17,557 nt of DNA, taken from positions 1-17,557 of the forward strand of contig DGHT01000002.1 of the NCBI GenBank assembly GCA_002392765.1, read 5' to 3'. Positions 1 through 5,440 of the stretch are shown here, one piece after another (the stretch's first letter is position 1; every line of letters begins with the position of its first letter). The notes beneath the pieces are model-generated. The model did no database searches. It had not been told where the DNA came from and saw only the letters and a list, made by a program, of their open reading frames with translations. This DNA comes from Verrucomicrobia bacterium UBA3841. Lineage in GTDB: Bacteria > Verrucomicrobiota > Kiritimatiellia > RFP12 > UBA1067. Position numbers and translations under genes: made by a program.

Positions 1-436
1 CGAGGATGCCGATCTTGTCGGCGTCTACGTCATCGCGCGAGATCAGGTAGTCCACAGCCGCCTGGAAGTCTTCCGTGTTGATATCCGGCGAAGCCACGTA
101 GCGCGGTTCGCCGCCAGATTCGCCAGTGAAGGACGGATCAAACGCGACGGTCAGGAACCCGCGCTCCGCGAGCGTCTGCGCGTAGAGGCCGCTCGACTGC
201 TCCTTCACCGCGCCGAACGGACCGGAAACCGCGATTGCCGCAAACTTTCCGCTCCCCGCCTTCGGCTTGTACACGTCCGCCGCAAGCGTAATGCCGAAGC
301 GGTTCTTGAACGTCGCCTTGGCGTGTTCCACCTTATCTGACTTCGGGAACGTCTTGTCCCATGTCTGGACGAGTTCAACACCGTCCGCCGCTACCGCGAT
401 TGCCATTGCCAATCCTCCTATTACTGATTTGTTCAT
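1..436 (-). CDS. Alpha/beta hydrolase, N-terminal part (cut by window edge)
   Basis: The first 145 codons of a hydrolase; the 3' end lies beyond the window. The ATG follows an AAGGAGC Shine-Dalgarno sequence at good spacing. The protein opens with a short hydrophobic stretch (MNKSVIGGLAMAIAVAA), which may be a signal peptide, so it is probably exported. Next come a strand region (about residues 45-60), VSGPFGAVKEQSSG (a likely oxyanion-loop region), the strand GFLTVAFDPSFTGESGG, and EDFQAAVDYLISRDDVDADKIGIL, which leads into the nucleophile elbow. This order matches the dienelactone-hydrolase/YcjY-like branch of the alpha/beta hydrolases. The catalytic Ser or Cys, Asp and His are all outside the window, so activity cannot be judged. 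It is the last visible member of the TetR-controlled cluster and is separated from the acyltransferase gene by flavodoxin-gene debris. The fold is fairly certain; the substrate is unknown. Confidence 0.8.
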   Translation of the reverse strand, partial: MNKSVIGGLAMAIAVAADGVELVQTWDKTFPKSDKVEHAKATFKNRFGITLAADVYKPKAGSGKFAAIAVSGPFGAVKEQSSGLYAQTLAERGFLTVAFDPSFTGESGGEPRYVASPDINTEDFQAAVDYLISRDDVDADKIGIL

Positions 437-456
437 TATTGCTCCTTGTTGCTTAG

Positions 457-540
457 TTAGCTTGTTAAGTGCATCATCCGCATCTCCTCTGCGTCGCGTT
501 CTGACTCGCCATCTTCGCGTCTAAACGTCACGTTCCTGTA
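457..540 (-). pseudogene. Remnant of a flavodoxin-family gene, C-terminal fragment
   Basis: Read on the minus strand, 540 to 457 gives YRNVTFRREDGESERDAEEM, then RMMHLTS and a TAA stop. It aligns with the C-terminal part of the intact flavodoxin gene next door (YWNVTFGREEGECERDAEGM, QTM, then after a gap MHFIR and stop). By hand, 58 of 69 bases match across the first 23 codons, and the last six codons also match in part. About 30 codons between the two blocks are missing. The join falls at a short sequence, CGATGC, present at both sites in the intact gene, which suggests a microhomology deletion. Homology ends 7 bp short of the acyltransferase stop codon. There is no start codon or upstream part, so this is debris of a former second copy. 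Confidence 0.8.
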
Positions 541-547
541 CCTCCCT

Positions 548-1675
548 CTACCCTACGATGAATCGGCCGACGAACGGGATGCGGCGGACGAGGACGCTCG
601 CCGCAGAGGCGGCGACGTATGACGCTCCCGCCGTCGCAAAGATCGTCGCCGGCGTGTTGCAATGCGGGCGCACCGCGTCGAACACGGCGAGCAGCACGAA
701 CATGTGCAGAAGGTAGGTGCCGTAGCTCGCCTCGGAAAGCGGACGCACGATCAACCGGTAGAACGCGCCGTCCGCCTTGATCTTCCGTATGAGCATGAAC
801 GCCGCGATCACCGCGACCGCCACACCCGTGGAACAGTATTCGATGCTCATCTCCAGATCGACCGCAAACGCATACGGCTTCGCGCACGGGAATCCGGGTA
901 TCCTAAAATAGAATCCGCCGCCCACGATGGCCGCGCCCACCAGTCCGAGCGGAACCGCCGCGGCGAGCGTCCGCCGCCAGGAGAACTCAGTGGCGAACCG
1001 CCTAAACCAGAAGCCGAGCAGCATGTAGCCGATGAAGCCGCTCACGTAGTGGAACATGCCGAACATGTTCCAGGGACACTCTCCGTAGAGATACGGCACG
1101 GCGCCGAACGACGGATCGCCGTAAAGAGCAGTCCACACGCGGCGCAGATACGGGAACGTCGTCGTGACGAGCCAGAGAATCAGCCAGCCGCGCAGCTCGC
1201 GTTCGGAGACCTTCTCCGCCCACGGCGAGAGCAGCGGCATCAGGAGATACAGTCCAAGCAGCATCGGCACGAACCAGAGGTGCCCGCCGGCGTCCGGGAA
1301 ATTGAAGCATGCCTTGCCCCAGCTGTCGCCGAACCACCAGATGTAGGCGCAGGCCCATACGACAAACGGAATGACGATGCGCGAAAGTCGGCGCCGGAAG
1401 AACTCGCCGGTCGATTTCTTAAGCGGAAAGAGAAGATAGCTGGACGCCATCACGAACAGCGGCACGCACACGCGGCAGACGCTTTCGACGAGCGAGATCC
1501 AGATGGCGTCCCACTTGTTCGCGATGAACGTGATGTTCGGCGTCTCGCCGCCAAGATAGAACGGCTCCGCCGCATGGATGGCCATCACCATGAAACAGGC
1601 GATTATCCTGAGCCAGTCGAGAAAGACCACTCTGTTGCCCTTTTCGGCGTTTCCCGCATTGATTGCCGTGTTCAT
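548..1675 (-). CDS. Acyltransferase 3 family membrane protein
   Basis: A 375-aa integral membrane protein of the acyltransferase-3 family (OafA/NodX/WecH type). Such enzymes move acetyl or other acyl groups onto sugars, cell-wall components or other extracytoplasmic acceptors. The family signature is clear at the N-terminus: FLDWLRIIACFMVMAIHA (residues 18-35), with His34 as the expected catalytic residue. About ten hydrophobic segments follow, including HLWFVPMLLGLYLLMPLL and, near the C-terminus, SEASYGTYLLHMFVLLAVFD, another family hallmark. I chose the internal ATG at 1675 because AAAGGAG lies just upstream and the family motif begins soon after; a frame 25 codons longer would overlap the preceding gene. 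It lies 47 bp after the flavodoxin stop, within the TetR cluster. The acceptor cannot be inferred. Confidence 0.88.
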   Translation of the reverse strand: MNTAINAGNAEKGNRVVFLDWLRIIACFMVMAIHAAEPFYLGGETPNITFIANKWDAIWISLVESVCRVCVPLFVMASSYLLFPLKKSTGEFFRRRLSRIVIPFVVWACAYIWWFGDSWGKACFNFPDAGGHLWFVPMLLGLYLLMPLLSPWAEKVSERELRGWLILWLVTTTFPYLRRVWTALYGDPSFGAVPYLYGECPWNMFGMFHYVSGFIGYMLLGFWFRRFATEFSWRRTLAAAVPLGLVGAAIVGGGFYFRIPGFPCAKPYAFAVDLEMSIEYCSTGVAVAVIAAFMLIRKIKADGAFYRLIVRPLSEASYGTYLLHMFVLLAVFDAVRPHCNTPATIFATAGASYVAASAASVLVRRIPFVGRFIVG

Positions 1676-1722
1676 GCGTTCTCCTTTGTCACGTTCTATG
1701 GAAGCTCGCCTCCGCCTTTCAA

Positions 1723-2346
1723 TCAGCGTATGAAGTGCATCGGCTGCCAAGGTTCGTCGGCAGTGCGGGGGATCGCATCACCGCGCTTTAGGTTCTTGAG
1801 AAGCCACGCCATGTTGCGACCGAGCGTACGCATCGTCTGCATGCCCTCGGCGTCGCGTTCGCACTCGCCCTCTTCGCGTCCGAACGTCACGTTCCAGTAC
1901 TGCGACGTGACGACGGGGCAGCTCAGCATCTCGAACGGCATGTTCATGCACTGGTAGGCCGCCGTCGATCCTCCGCGGCGGCATACCGCGACGGACGCGG
2001 CGGGCTTCGCCTTGACGAACTCCGTGCCCGCGAAGCAGATGCGCTGCCAGAGCGCGAGGAATGCGCCGGCCGGCTGCCCGTAGTAGACCGGCGAACCGAC
2101 GACGATTCCGTCCGCCTCCTTCAGCTTCTCGATGATGCCGTTGGCCGCATCGTCGCCGAACGCACACTTGCCGAGATTTTTCGCCCTGCACTGGCCGCAG
2201 GCGATGCATCCGCGGACGGGCTTGTTGCCGATCCAGACGATTTCGGTGTCGACACCTTCCGCCGCAAGCGTGCCGGCGACTTCCTTAAGCGAGCGCGCCG
2301 TGTTGCCGTTCGCGCGCGGACTTCCGTTGATAAGCAGTACTTTCAT
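1723..2346 (-). CDS. Flavodoxin-fold NAD(P)H-dependent oxidoreductase with a cysteine cluster
   Basis: A 207-aa cytoplasmic protein of the flavodoxin/NADPH-dependent FMN reductase superfamily. The N-terminus MKVLLINGSPRANGNT is the FMN phosphate-binding loop, and GIVVGSPVYYGQPAGAF (about residues 80-96) is the second flavin loop. Cysteines 47, 50, 53 and 61 follow the pattern C-x2-C-x2-C-x7-C. This is the compact motif of iron-sulfur flavoproteins (Isf type), so a 4Fe-4S cluster beside FMN is likely but not proven. Such proteins pass electrons to quinones, metals or other acceptors. No good Shine-Dalgarno precedes the ATG, but the start is fixed by the flavin loop. It follows a second flavodoxin-type gene by 80 bp, and that spacer holds a small repeat. 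A damaged copy of its 3' end lies at 457-540. Confidence 0.87.
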   Translation of the reverse strand: MKVLLINGSPRANGNTARSLKEVAGTLAAEGVDTEIVWIGNKPVRGCIACGQCRAKNLGKCAFGDDAANGIIEKLKEADGIVVGSPVYYGQPAGAFLALWQRICFAGTEFVKAKPAASVAVCRRGGSTAAYQCMNMPFEMLSCPVVTSQYWNVTFGREEGECERDAEGMQTMRTLGRNMAWLLKNLKRGDAIPRTADEPWQPMHFIR

Positions 2347-2366
2347 ATTGTTTATTTCTTGGTGTG

Positions 2367-2407
2367 ATGACTCACGCAGAGGCGCTGAGAGGCCGAGAGC
2401 GCAGAGG
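2367..2407 (+). repeat. GCAGAG-type intergenic repeat, copy A
   Basis: Imperfect repeat beginning ATGACTCACGCAGAGGCGCT, followed by GAGAGGCCGAGAGCGCAGAG. It lies in the 80-bp gap between the two flavodoxin genes. It has the same orientation as copy B (3084-3120) and is inverted relative to copy C (3541-3581). Within the unit a roughly 8-nt period (CGCAGAGA-like) is visible. Confidence 0.8.
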
Positions 2408-2426
2408 TCTTTCAGGATGATGAGTT

Positions 2427-3050
2427 TTACTTGCCTGCAATCCTCTCGCTGGCGAACTCCTCCAGCGCGGCGACGCTGGACTTGATCGACGAGCCGCTGA
2501 AGGCCTTGGGCGGGAGGATCTTGGCCGTGTCGCCGAAGATCTCCGCAAACTCACGACCCACGCGCTGCATTCCGCCGCCGCCGTGCGTCTGGAAGAGGCA
2601 GACCTTCTTGCCCTTGAGCGCTTCCTTGCTCTGCGTCACCCACGTGCGCACAGGCGGAGCCATCGTGCCCCACCAGTTCGGCGAGCCGACGAAGACGAGG
2701 TCGTACTTCGCGAGGTCGAGTCCCTCGATCGGCTTGATCGGACGCAGCTTCTTACCGTAGCACTCAGGCTTCGCCTCGTCGCAGCACTTCTGGAAGTCGC
2801 CGTTGTACTGCTTCTCGGCCTTGATCTCGAAGAGGTCGGCGCTGGCCTTCTTCGAAATCGTCTCGGCTGCGAAGCGCGTGTTCCCGTCGGGGCTCCACGA
2901 GAAGTACACGACGGCAACCTTTCCAGTAGACACGGCTGTTTTCTCCGAAGTGTCCGTTCCACTTGCCTCCGCCGCTTTCGAGCAGCCCAGTCCGAGCGCG
3001 ACAACGCCCGCGGCCAAGCCCATGTTCTTGATGAATGCTTTTCTGTTCAT
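2427..3050 (-). CDS. Exported flavodoxin-like protein
   Basis: A 207-aa flavodoxin-domain protein with an N-terminal export signal. The leader MNRKAFIKNMGLAAGVVALG resembles the Tat-like or lipoprotein leaders often seen on exported flavodoxins of gut bacteria. A cysteine at residue 23 (GLGC) could be lipidated, although the residue at -3 is a poor lipobox match. The mature part starts KVAVVYFSWSPDGNTRFAA, the FMN phosphate loop, followed by YDLVFVGSPNWWGTMAPPVRTW (the second flavin loop) and KVCLFQTHGGGG, which fits the flavodoxin_4 type. It probably acts outside the cytoplasmic membrane as an electron carrier or quinone/flavin reductase. AAGGAAAA precedes the ATG. It sits between repeat copies A and B in the TetR cluster. 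Confidence 0.87.
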   Translation of the reverse strand: MNRKAFIKNMGLAAGVVALGLGCSKAAEASGTDTSEKTAVSTGKVAVVYFSWSPDGNTRFAAETISKKASADLFEIKAEKQYNGDFQKCCDEAKPECYGKKLRPIKPIEGLDLAKYDLVFVGSPNWWGTMAPPVRTWVTQSKEALKGKKVCLFQTHGGGGMQRVGREFAEIFGDTAKILPPKAFSGSSIKSSVAALEEFASERIAGK

Positions 3051-3083
3051 TTTCGTTTTCCTTTTGGTTTGTTTTAGATGTTA

Positions 3084-3120
3084 TCTCACGCAGAGGTGCT
3101 GAGAGGCTGAGAACACTGAG
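3084..3120 (+). repeat. GCAGAG-type intergenic repeat, copy B
   Basis: A more diverged copy that reads TCTCACGCAGAGGTGCTGAG and then AGGCTGAGAACACTGAG. It lies between the exported flavodoxin gene and the GxxExxY gene, ending 5 bp before the GxxExxY stop codon. It forms an inverted pair with copy C on the other side of that gene. Confidence 0.75.
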
Positions 3121-3125
3121 ATTGT

Positions 3126-3527
3126 TTAAGTTGATGGGTCGGTGGGTTCGTTGAATCCGTTGACAACTCTGACATAGCCATCAACCAGCTTCTCCATGCC
3201 AAAGTTTATCAATAGGCCAAGTGGGAGATTCATGGCTATGAGATAAGTTTTGACCTGCTTGAGAAACAGAGGGTTCATTTTCTCGACGGCTTTGAGCTCC
3301 ACGACAATCCGACCATCCACAAACAGGTCTACCCTGAAAGCATCCTCAAGAGTCATTCCCTCATATTCAAATGACACGGATTTCTGCCGCTCGACCGTAT
3401 GTCCGCGCTTTATGAGCTCCGCTTCAAGCAATCTCTCGTAAACAGACTCCAGCATCCCTGGCCCAAACTTTCGATGGACCTTTATCGCCGCATCAAGGAT
3501 ATCACCTGTAACCTCATTCTCATTCAT
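3126..3527 (-). CDS. GxxExxY family protein (PD-(D/E)XK-nuclease-like fold)
   Basis: A 133-aa protein that carries the defining motif G24-M-L-E27-S-V-Y30. It is followed by a nuclease-like core: Asp67 in FRVDLFVDG and the E77-L-K79 motif in IVVELKAVE, the D...ExK arrangement of PD-(D/E)XK nucleases. The family's biological role is not established as far as I know. The sequence shows an intact set of acidic and lysine residues, so catalytic activity is plausible. The start follows AGAGGAG, which comes from the edge of repeat copy C. The gene is bracketed by inverted repeat copies B and C and is visibly richer in A+T than its neighbours, which suggests it arrived separately within the TetR cluster. 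Family assignment is firm; function is open. Confidence 0.9.
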   Translation of the reverse strand: MNENEVTGDILDAAIKVHRKFGPGMLESVYERLLEAELIKRGHTVERQKSVSFEYEGMTLEDAFRVDLFVDGRIVVELKAVEKMNPLFLKQVKTYLIAMNLPLGLLINFGMEKLVDGYVRVVNGFNEPTDPST

Positions 3528-3540
3528 AATCGAAAACTCC

Positions 3541-3581
3541 TCTCTGCGCTCTCAGCCTCTCTGCGTCTCTGCGTGAGTCAT
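3541..3581 (-). repeat. GCAGAG-type intergenic repeat, copy C
   Basis: Read on the minus strand it begins ATGACTCACGCAGAGACGCA and continues GAGAGGCTGAGAGCGCAGAGA. It covers the last nine sense codons and the stop of tetR (MTHAETQRG, then TGA), and its distal edge supplies the Shine-Dalgarno of the GxxExxY gene. It is inverted relative to copies A and B. Confidence 0.8.
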
Positions 3582-4175
3582 AATGTACGGTGCGAGGAGG
3601 TTTGGCAGCTGGAGCTTGGCGAAGCGCCCGACCCACCTCCCCGGATCGAACTTCGCGTCGCTCATGCACCAGCACGTCGTCATGCCGTAGAGCTCGCTCA
3701 TGAAAAGATGAACGAGAGTCTCGACGGGCGTCGACTTCTTCAACAAGCCGTCCTTCACCGCGTCGTTGAGGAAATCCGTCAGGTGCCTGCGGTCGTATGC
3801 GTACTTGCCCCCGCACATCTCCCCGGGAGAGTCCGCCGGGTTGATCACCTCGCGTACCCACTGGCGGCACAGTTCAACGCCGCCGCACGTCACGCCTTCC
3901 ATGAAACCCTTGAAATAGAACGCCAGCTTCTCGACGATTGTCCCCCTATGCTCGCGCGCCTTGCGGTCCACGTCGCCGAACCACTCCTTGCAACACTCGA
4001 AGACAATCTCCTCCTTGCGCTTGAAATAGACGTAGAACGTCCCCTTCGCGACGCCGCAGGCGCGCGTGATGTCCTCGACGGACACGTTGGCGAAGCCCTT
4101 CTTCTCGATGAGCGAGCATGCCGTACCGTATATCTTCCGGCGCGTTTCCTGCGCTATTTCCTGCCGCTTTGTCAC
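3552..4175 (-). CDS. TetR/AcrR family transcriptional repressor
   Basis: A 207-aa TetR-family regulator. The N-terminal DNA-binding domain is clear: an opening helix (RRKIYGTACSLIEKKGFANVSV) and then the helix-turn-helix VEDITRACGVAKGTFYVYFKRKEEI (about residues 33-57). The rest is a helical ligand and dimer domain; it holds several cysteines, and its ligand cannot be predicted. The start is a GTG at 4175, with AGGAG seven bases upstream. The promoter and a tandem palindromic operator just upstream indicate autorepression, and the genes that follow (GxxExxY, two flavodoxins, acyltransferase, hydrolase) are the likely regulon. The last nine residues, MTHAETQRG, are encoded by repeat copy C, so the original C-terminus was probably replaced or extended by repeat insertion. 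The domain core looks undamaged. Confidence 0.93.
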   Translation of the reverse strand: MTKRQEIAQETRRKIYGTACSLIEKKGFANVSVEDITRACGVAKGTFYVYFKRKEEIVFECCKEWFGDVDRKAREHRGTIVEKLAFYFKGFMEGVTCGGVELCRQWVREVINPADSPGEMCGGKYAYDRRHLTDFLNDAVKDGLLKKSTPVETLVHLFMSELYGMTTCWCMSDAKFDPGRWVGRFAKLQLPNLLAPYIMTHAETQRG

Positions 4176-4209
4176 TCGCAGACTCCTGTGTGGATAAAAG
4201 ACGGCGAAT

Positions 4210-4238
4210 ATTATATCACATTACTGACCGCAAGTCAA
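4210..4238 (-). promoter_or_regulatory. Promoter of the tetR cluster
   Basis: On the minus strand, TTGACT (4238-4233) and TATAAT (4215-4210) are separated by exactly 17 bp, a near-consensus sigma-70 promoter (11 of 12 positions). The expected start is near 4203, giving a leader of about 28 nt before the GTG of tetR. The -35 box lies inside the operator. Confidence 0.85.
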
Positions 4239-4251
4239 TGACCCACGGTCA
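4225..4251. promoter_or_regulatory. Tandem palindromic operator, probably bound by the TetR protein
   Basis: Two copies of the palindrome TGAC-N5-GTCA lie side by side (4225-4237 and 4239-4251), one base apart, so their centres are 14 bp apart. The outer arms also pair as CTGACCG and CGGTCAG. The first half-site set covers the -35 box. TetR dimers commonly bind paired palindromes of this kind and block RNA polymerase. Assignment to the adjacent repressor rests on position. Confidence 0.8.
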
Positions 4252-4254
4252 GAA

Positions 4255-4570
4255 GCAGAAATTACAAAACCCGGGGAGGGACGCGCACCCCTGCCAGAGC
4301 ATCCGCTTCGCGGACTCGCCGTGCTAGGGGGATACCCTGTGCGTCCGCCGCGCAGGTTTTTGTCTCGCGCAGAGGCGCGTAACCGCCCCTTGAGGGTGGG
4401 CGCGACCCATGGGGAAGCGACCAAGCCGAGCGAAGCGAGAGCCGAGAGGCGCGGAGATGTCGTTTACAGGCAAAAAAATTTTTGGAGACTGGGGCGTCTG
4501 CCGCCCCGATGCCAACGCCGCATACCCGTCCGCTAGCTATCTCGTCAAATCAGGGTTTTGTAATTTCTGC
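4255..4570. mobile_element. Inverted-repeat-bounded intergenic element, long copy (MITE-like)
   Basis: A 316-bp block bounded by perfect terminal inverted repeats, GCAGAAATTACAAAACCC at 4255-4272 and its complement at 4553-4570 (18 bp). It carries no credible gene. The right part (4472-4569) is nearly identical to 16807-16911: three substitutions, one fewer A in the A-run and one 8-bp tandem duplication. The left part (4273-4471) is GC-rich, has several short hairpins (for example TCCGC-TTC-GCGGA) and is absent from the other copy. No transposase or obvious target-site duplication is visible. The block fills most of the 428-bp gap between tetR and the tRNA gene. It may be a non-autonomous mobile element or a repeated regulatory/terminator module. 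Confidence 0.7.
4472..4507 (-). terminator. Possible terminator-like hairpin inside the long element
   Basis: On the minus strand a perfect 6-bp GC stem (GGGGCG / CGCCCC, loop of 5) at 4507-4491 is followed, after AGTCTCC and five A, by seven T. The 12-base gap before the T-run is too long for a standard intrinsic terminator. The location downstream of the tRNA gene suits a terminator, but the evidence is weak. Confidence 0.3.
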
Positions 4571-4603
4571 ACAAAAGAGAGAAACGGGAATGCTGTATGT
4601 GAA

Positions 4604-4679
4604 TGGTGGAGAAGAAGAGATTCGAACTCTCGACCCCCACGTTGCGAACGTGATGCTCTACCAACTGAGCTACTTCCCC
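4604..4679 (-). tRNA. tRNA-Ala (anticodon CGC)
   Basis: A 76-nt tRNA with all four arms and an encoded CCA end. The acceptor GGGGAAG pairs with CTTCTCC and contains the G3-U70 wobble pair, the alanine identity element. D stem GCTC/GAGC; anticodon stem TCACG/CGTGG with loop TTCGCAA, placing anticodon CGC at 4646-4644 (reads GCG); T stem GAGAG/CTCTT around TTCGAAT. The discriminator base is A. It has its own promoter just after rsmI. Confidence 0.97.
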
Positions 4680-4696
4680 AATCAAAGAATGACAAT

Positions 4697-4725
4697 AGTA
4701 TATCAAACAGTCGGCGCGATTTCAA
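4697..4725 (-). promoter_or_regulatory. Promoter of the tRNA-Ala gene
   Basis: TTGAAA (4725-4720) and TATACT (4702-4697) on the minus strand with a 17-bp spacer. The predicted start is about 10 nt before the mature tRNA. The -35 box overlaps the rsmI stop codon (4724-4722), so the tRNA is transcribed independently or in addition to the upstream run. Confidence 0.8.
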
Positions 4726-5438
4726 GAATTATTTTTGCGGAATTTCGGATTCGAGCCTGCGATCACTATCACCGCCTCCCCTTTCGTTCTGGCCGCGGAG
4801 AATTCGGCGGCAAGATCCGAAAGGTATCCTCGCGATACGCGCTCGTGCATTTTGGTGAGTTCCAGACACACCGCGGCCTCCCTGTCGCCAAGCGCGTCGA
4901 GCGCGGCCCCGAGGGTGGCGGCGATCCGGAACGGAGACTCGAATACGATAGTCGTATGCTCCTTGTCGGCGTCTTCGGCGAAAAAGTTCCTGCATGCGCC
5001 AGGGCCCCGCGGCGGAAATCCGCGGAACGTGAAGGAGCTTGTCGGAAGACCGCTCAACAACAGCGCCACTTCCACCGCGCCCGCCCCCGGGACGATCTCG
5101 TACGGGACGCCCTCCATGGCGCACTTGCGCATAAGCCTGTATCCGGGATCGGAGATGCCGGGGTATCCGCCGTCGGAACACAGAACAACGTGACGGCCCT
5201 CTTTCGCGGCGGTTATGGCGACATCGGCGGTGCGTTCCTCGTTTCCCTGTCTGTACGAAAACATCGTCGCGGGACGCGGTATGCCGAAATGCGAAAGAAG
5301 CTGCCACGTGCGCCTGGTATCTTCGCAGGCTATCACGGACGCCGAAGCGAAAGCCTCGCGCGCGCGCGGCGAAAGATCGCCGAGGTTGCCTATCGGCGTC
5401 GCGACCACGTGGAGAAAAACATCCTGACGGGAATCCAT
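4722..5438 (-). CDS. rsmI: 16S rRNA (cytidine-1402 2'-O)-methyltransferase RsmI
   Basis: RsmI 2'-O-methylates C1402 in the decoding centre of 16S rRNA using S-adenosylmethionine. The sequence has the family motifs in order: VATPIGNLGDLS (12-23), CEDTRRT (38-44), SDGGYPGISDPG (88-99, usually SDAGTPxISDPG), VPGAGA (116-121), FESPFR (166-171) and CLELTKMHE (191-199). At 238 aa it is about 50 residues shorter than E. coli RsmI (286) and ends soon after the SAM-dependent tetrapyrrole-methylase-like core, so it lacks the usual C-terminal domain. The start at 5438 is supported by AAGGAGG seven bases upstream and lies only 2 bp after the bioWF stop, so the two are probably translationally coupled. 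A frame running further upstream is a shadow of bioWF. Confidence 0.95.
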   Translation of the reverse strand: MDSRQDVFLHVVATPIGNLGDLSPRAREAFASASVIACEDTRRTWQLLSHFGIPRPATMFSYRQGNEERTADVAITAAKEGRHVVLCSDGGYPGISDPGYRLMRKCAMEGVPYEIVPGAGAVEVALLLSGLPTSSFTFRGFPPRGPGACRNFFAEDADKEHTTIVFESPFRIAATLGAALDALGDREAAVCLELTKMHERVSRGYLSDLAAEFSAARTKGEAVIVIAGSNPKFRKNNS

Positions 5439-5440
5439 TG

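Noticed and set aside
662..1957. Long plus-strand open frame of about 430 codons
   Set aside because: It is antisense to the acyltransferase and flavodoxin genes, is rich in Arg, His and Glu as expected for the reverse frame of high-GC DNA, and shows no domain or Shine-Dalgarno.
3084..3581. CRISPR array from the GCAGAG-type repeats
   Set aside because: Only three diverged copies in mixed orientation, spaced by whole genes, with no cas genes.
4321..4536. Small ORFs inside the long inverted-repeat element
   Set aside because: Open on both strands in several frames because of high GC; no Shine-Dalgarno, no conserved-looking protein, and the related part of the short copy is interrupted by an 8-bp, frame-breaking duplication.
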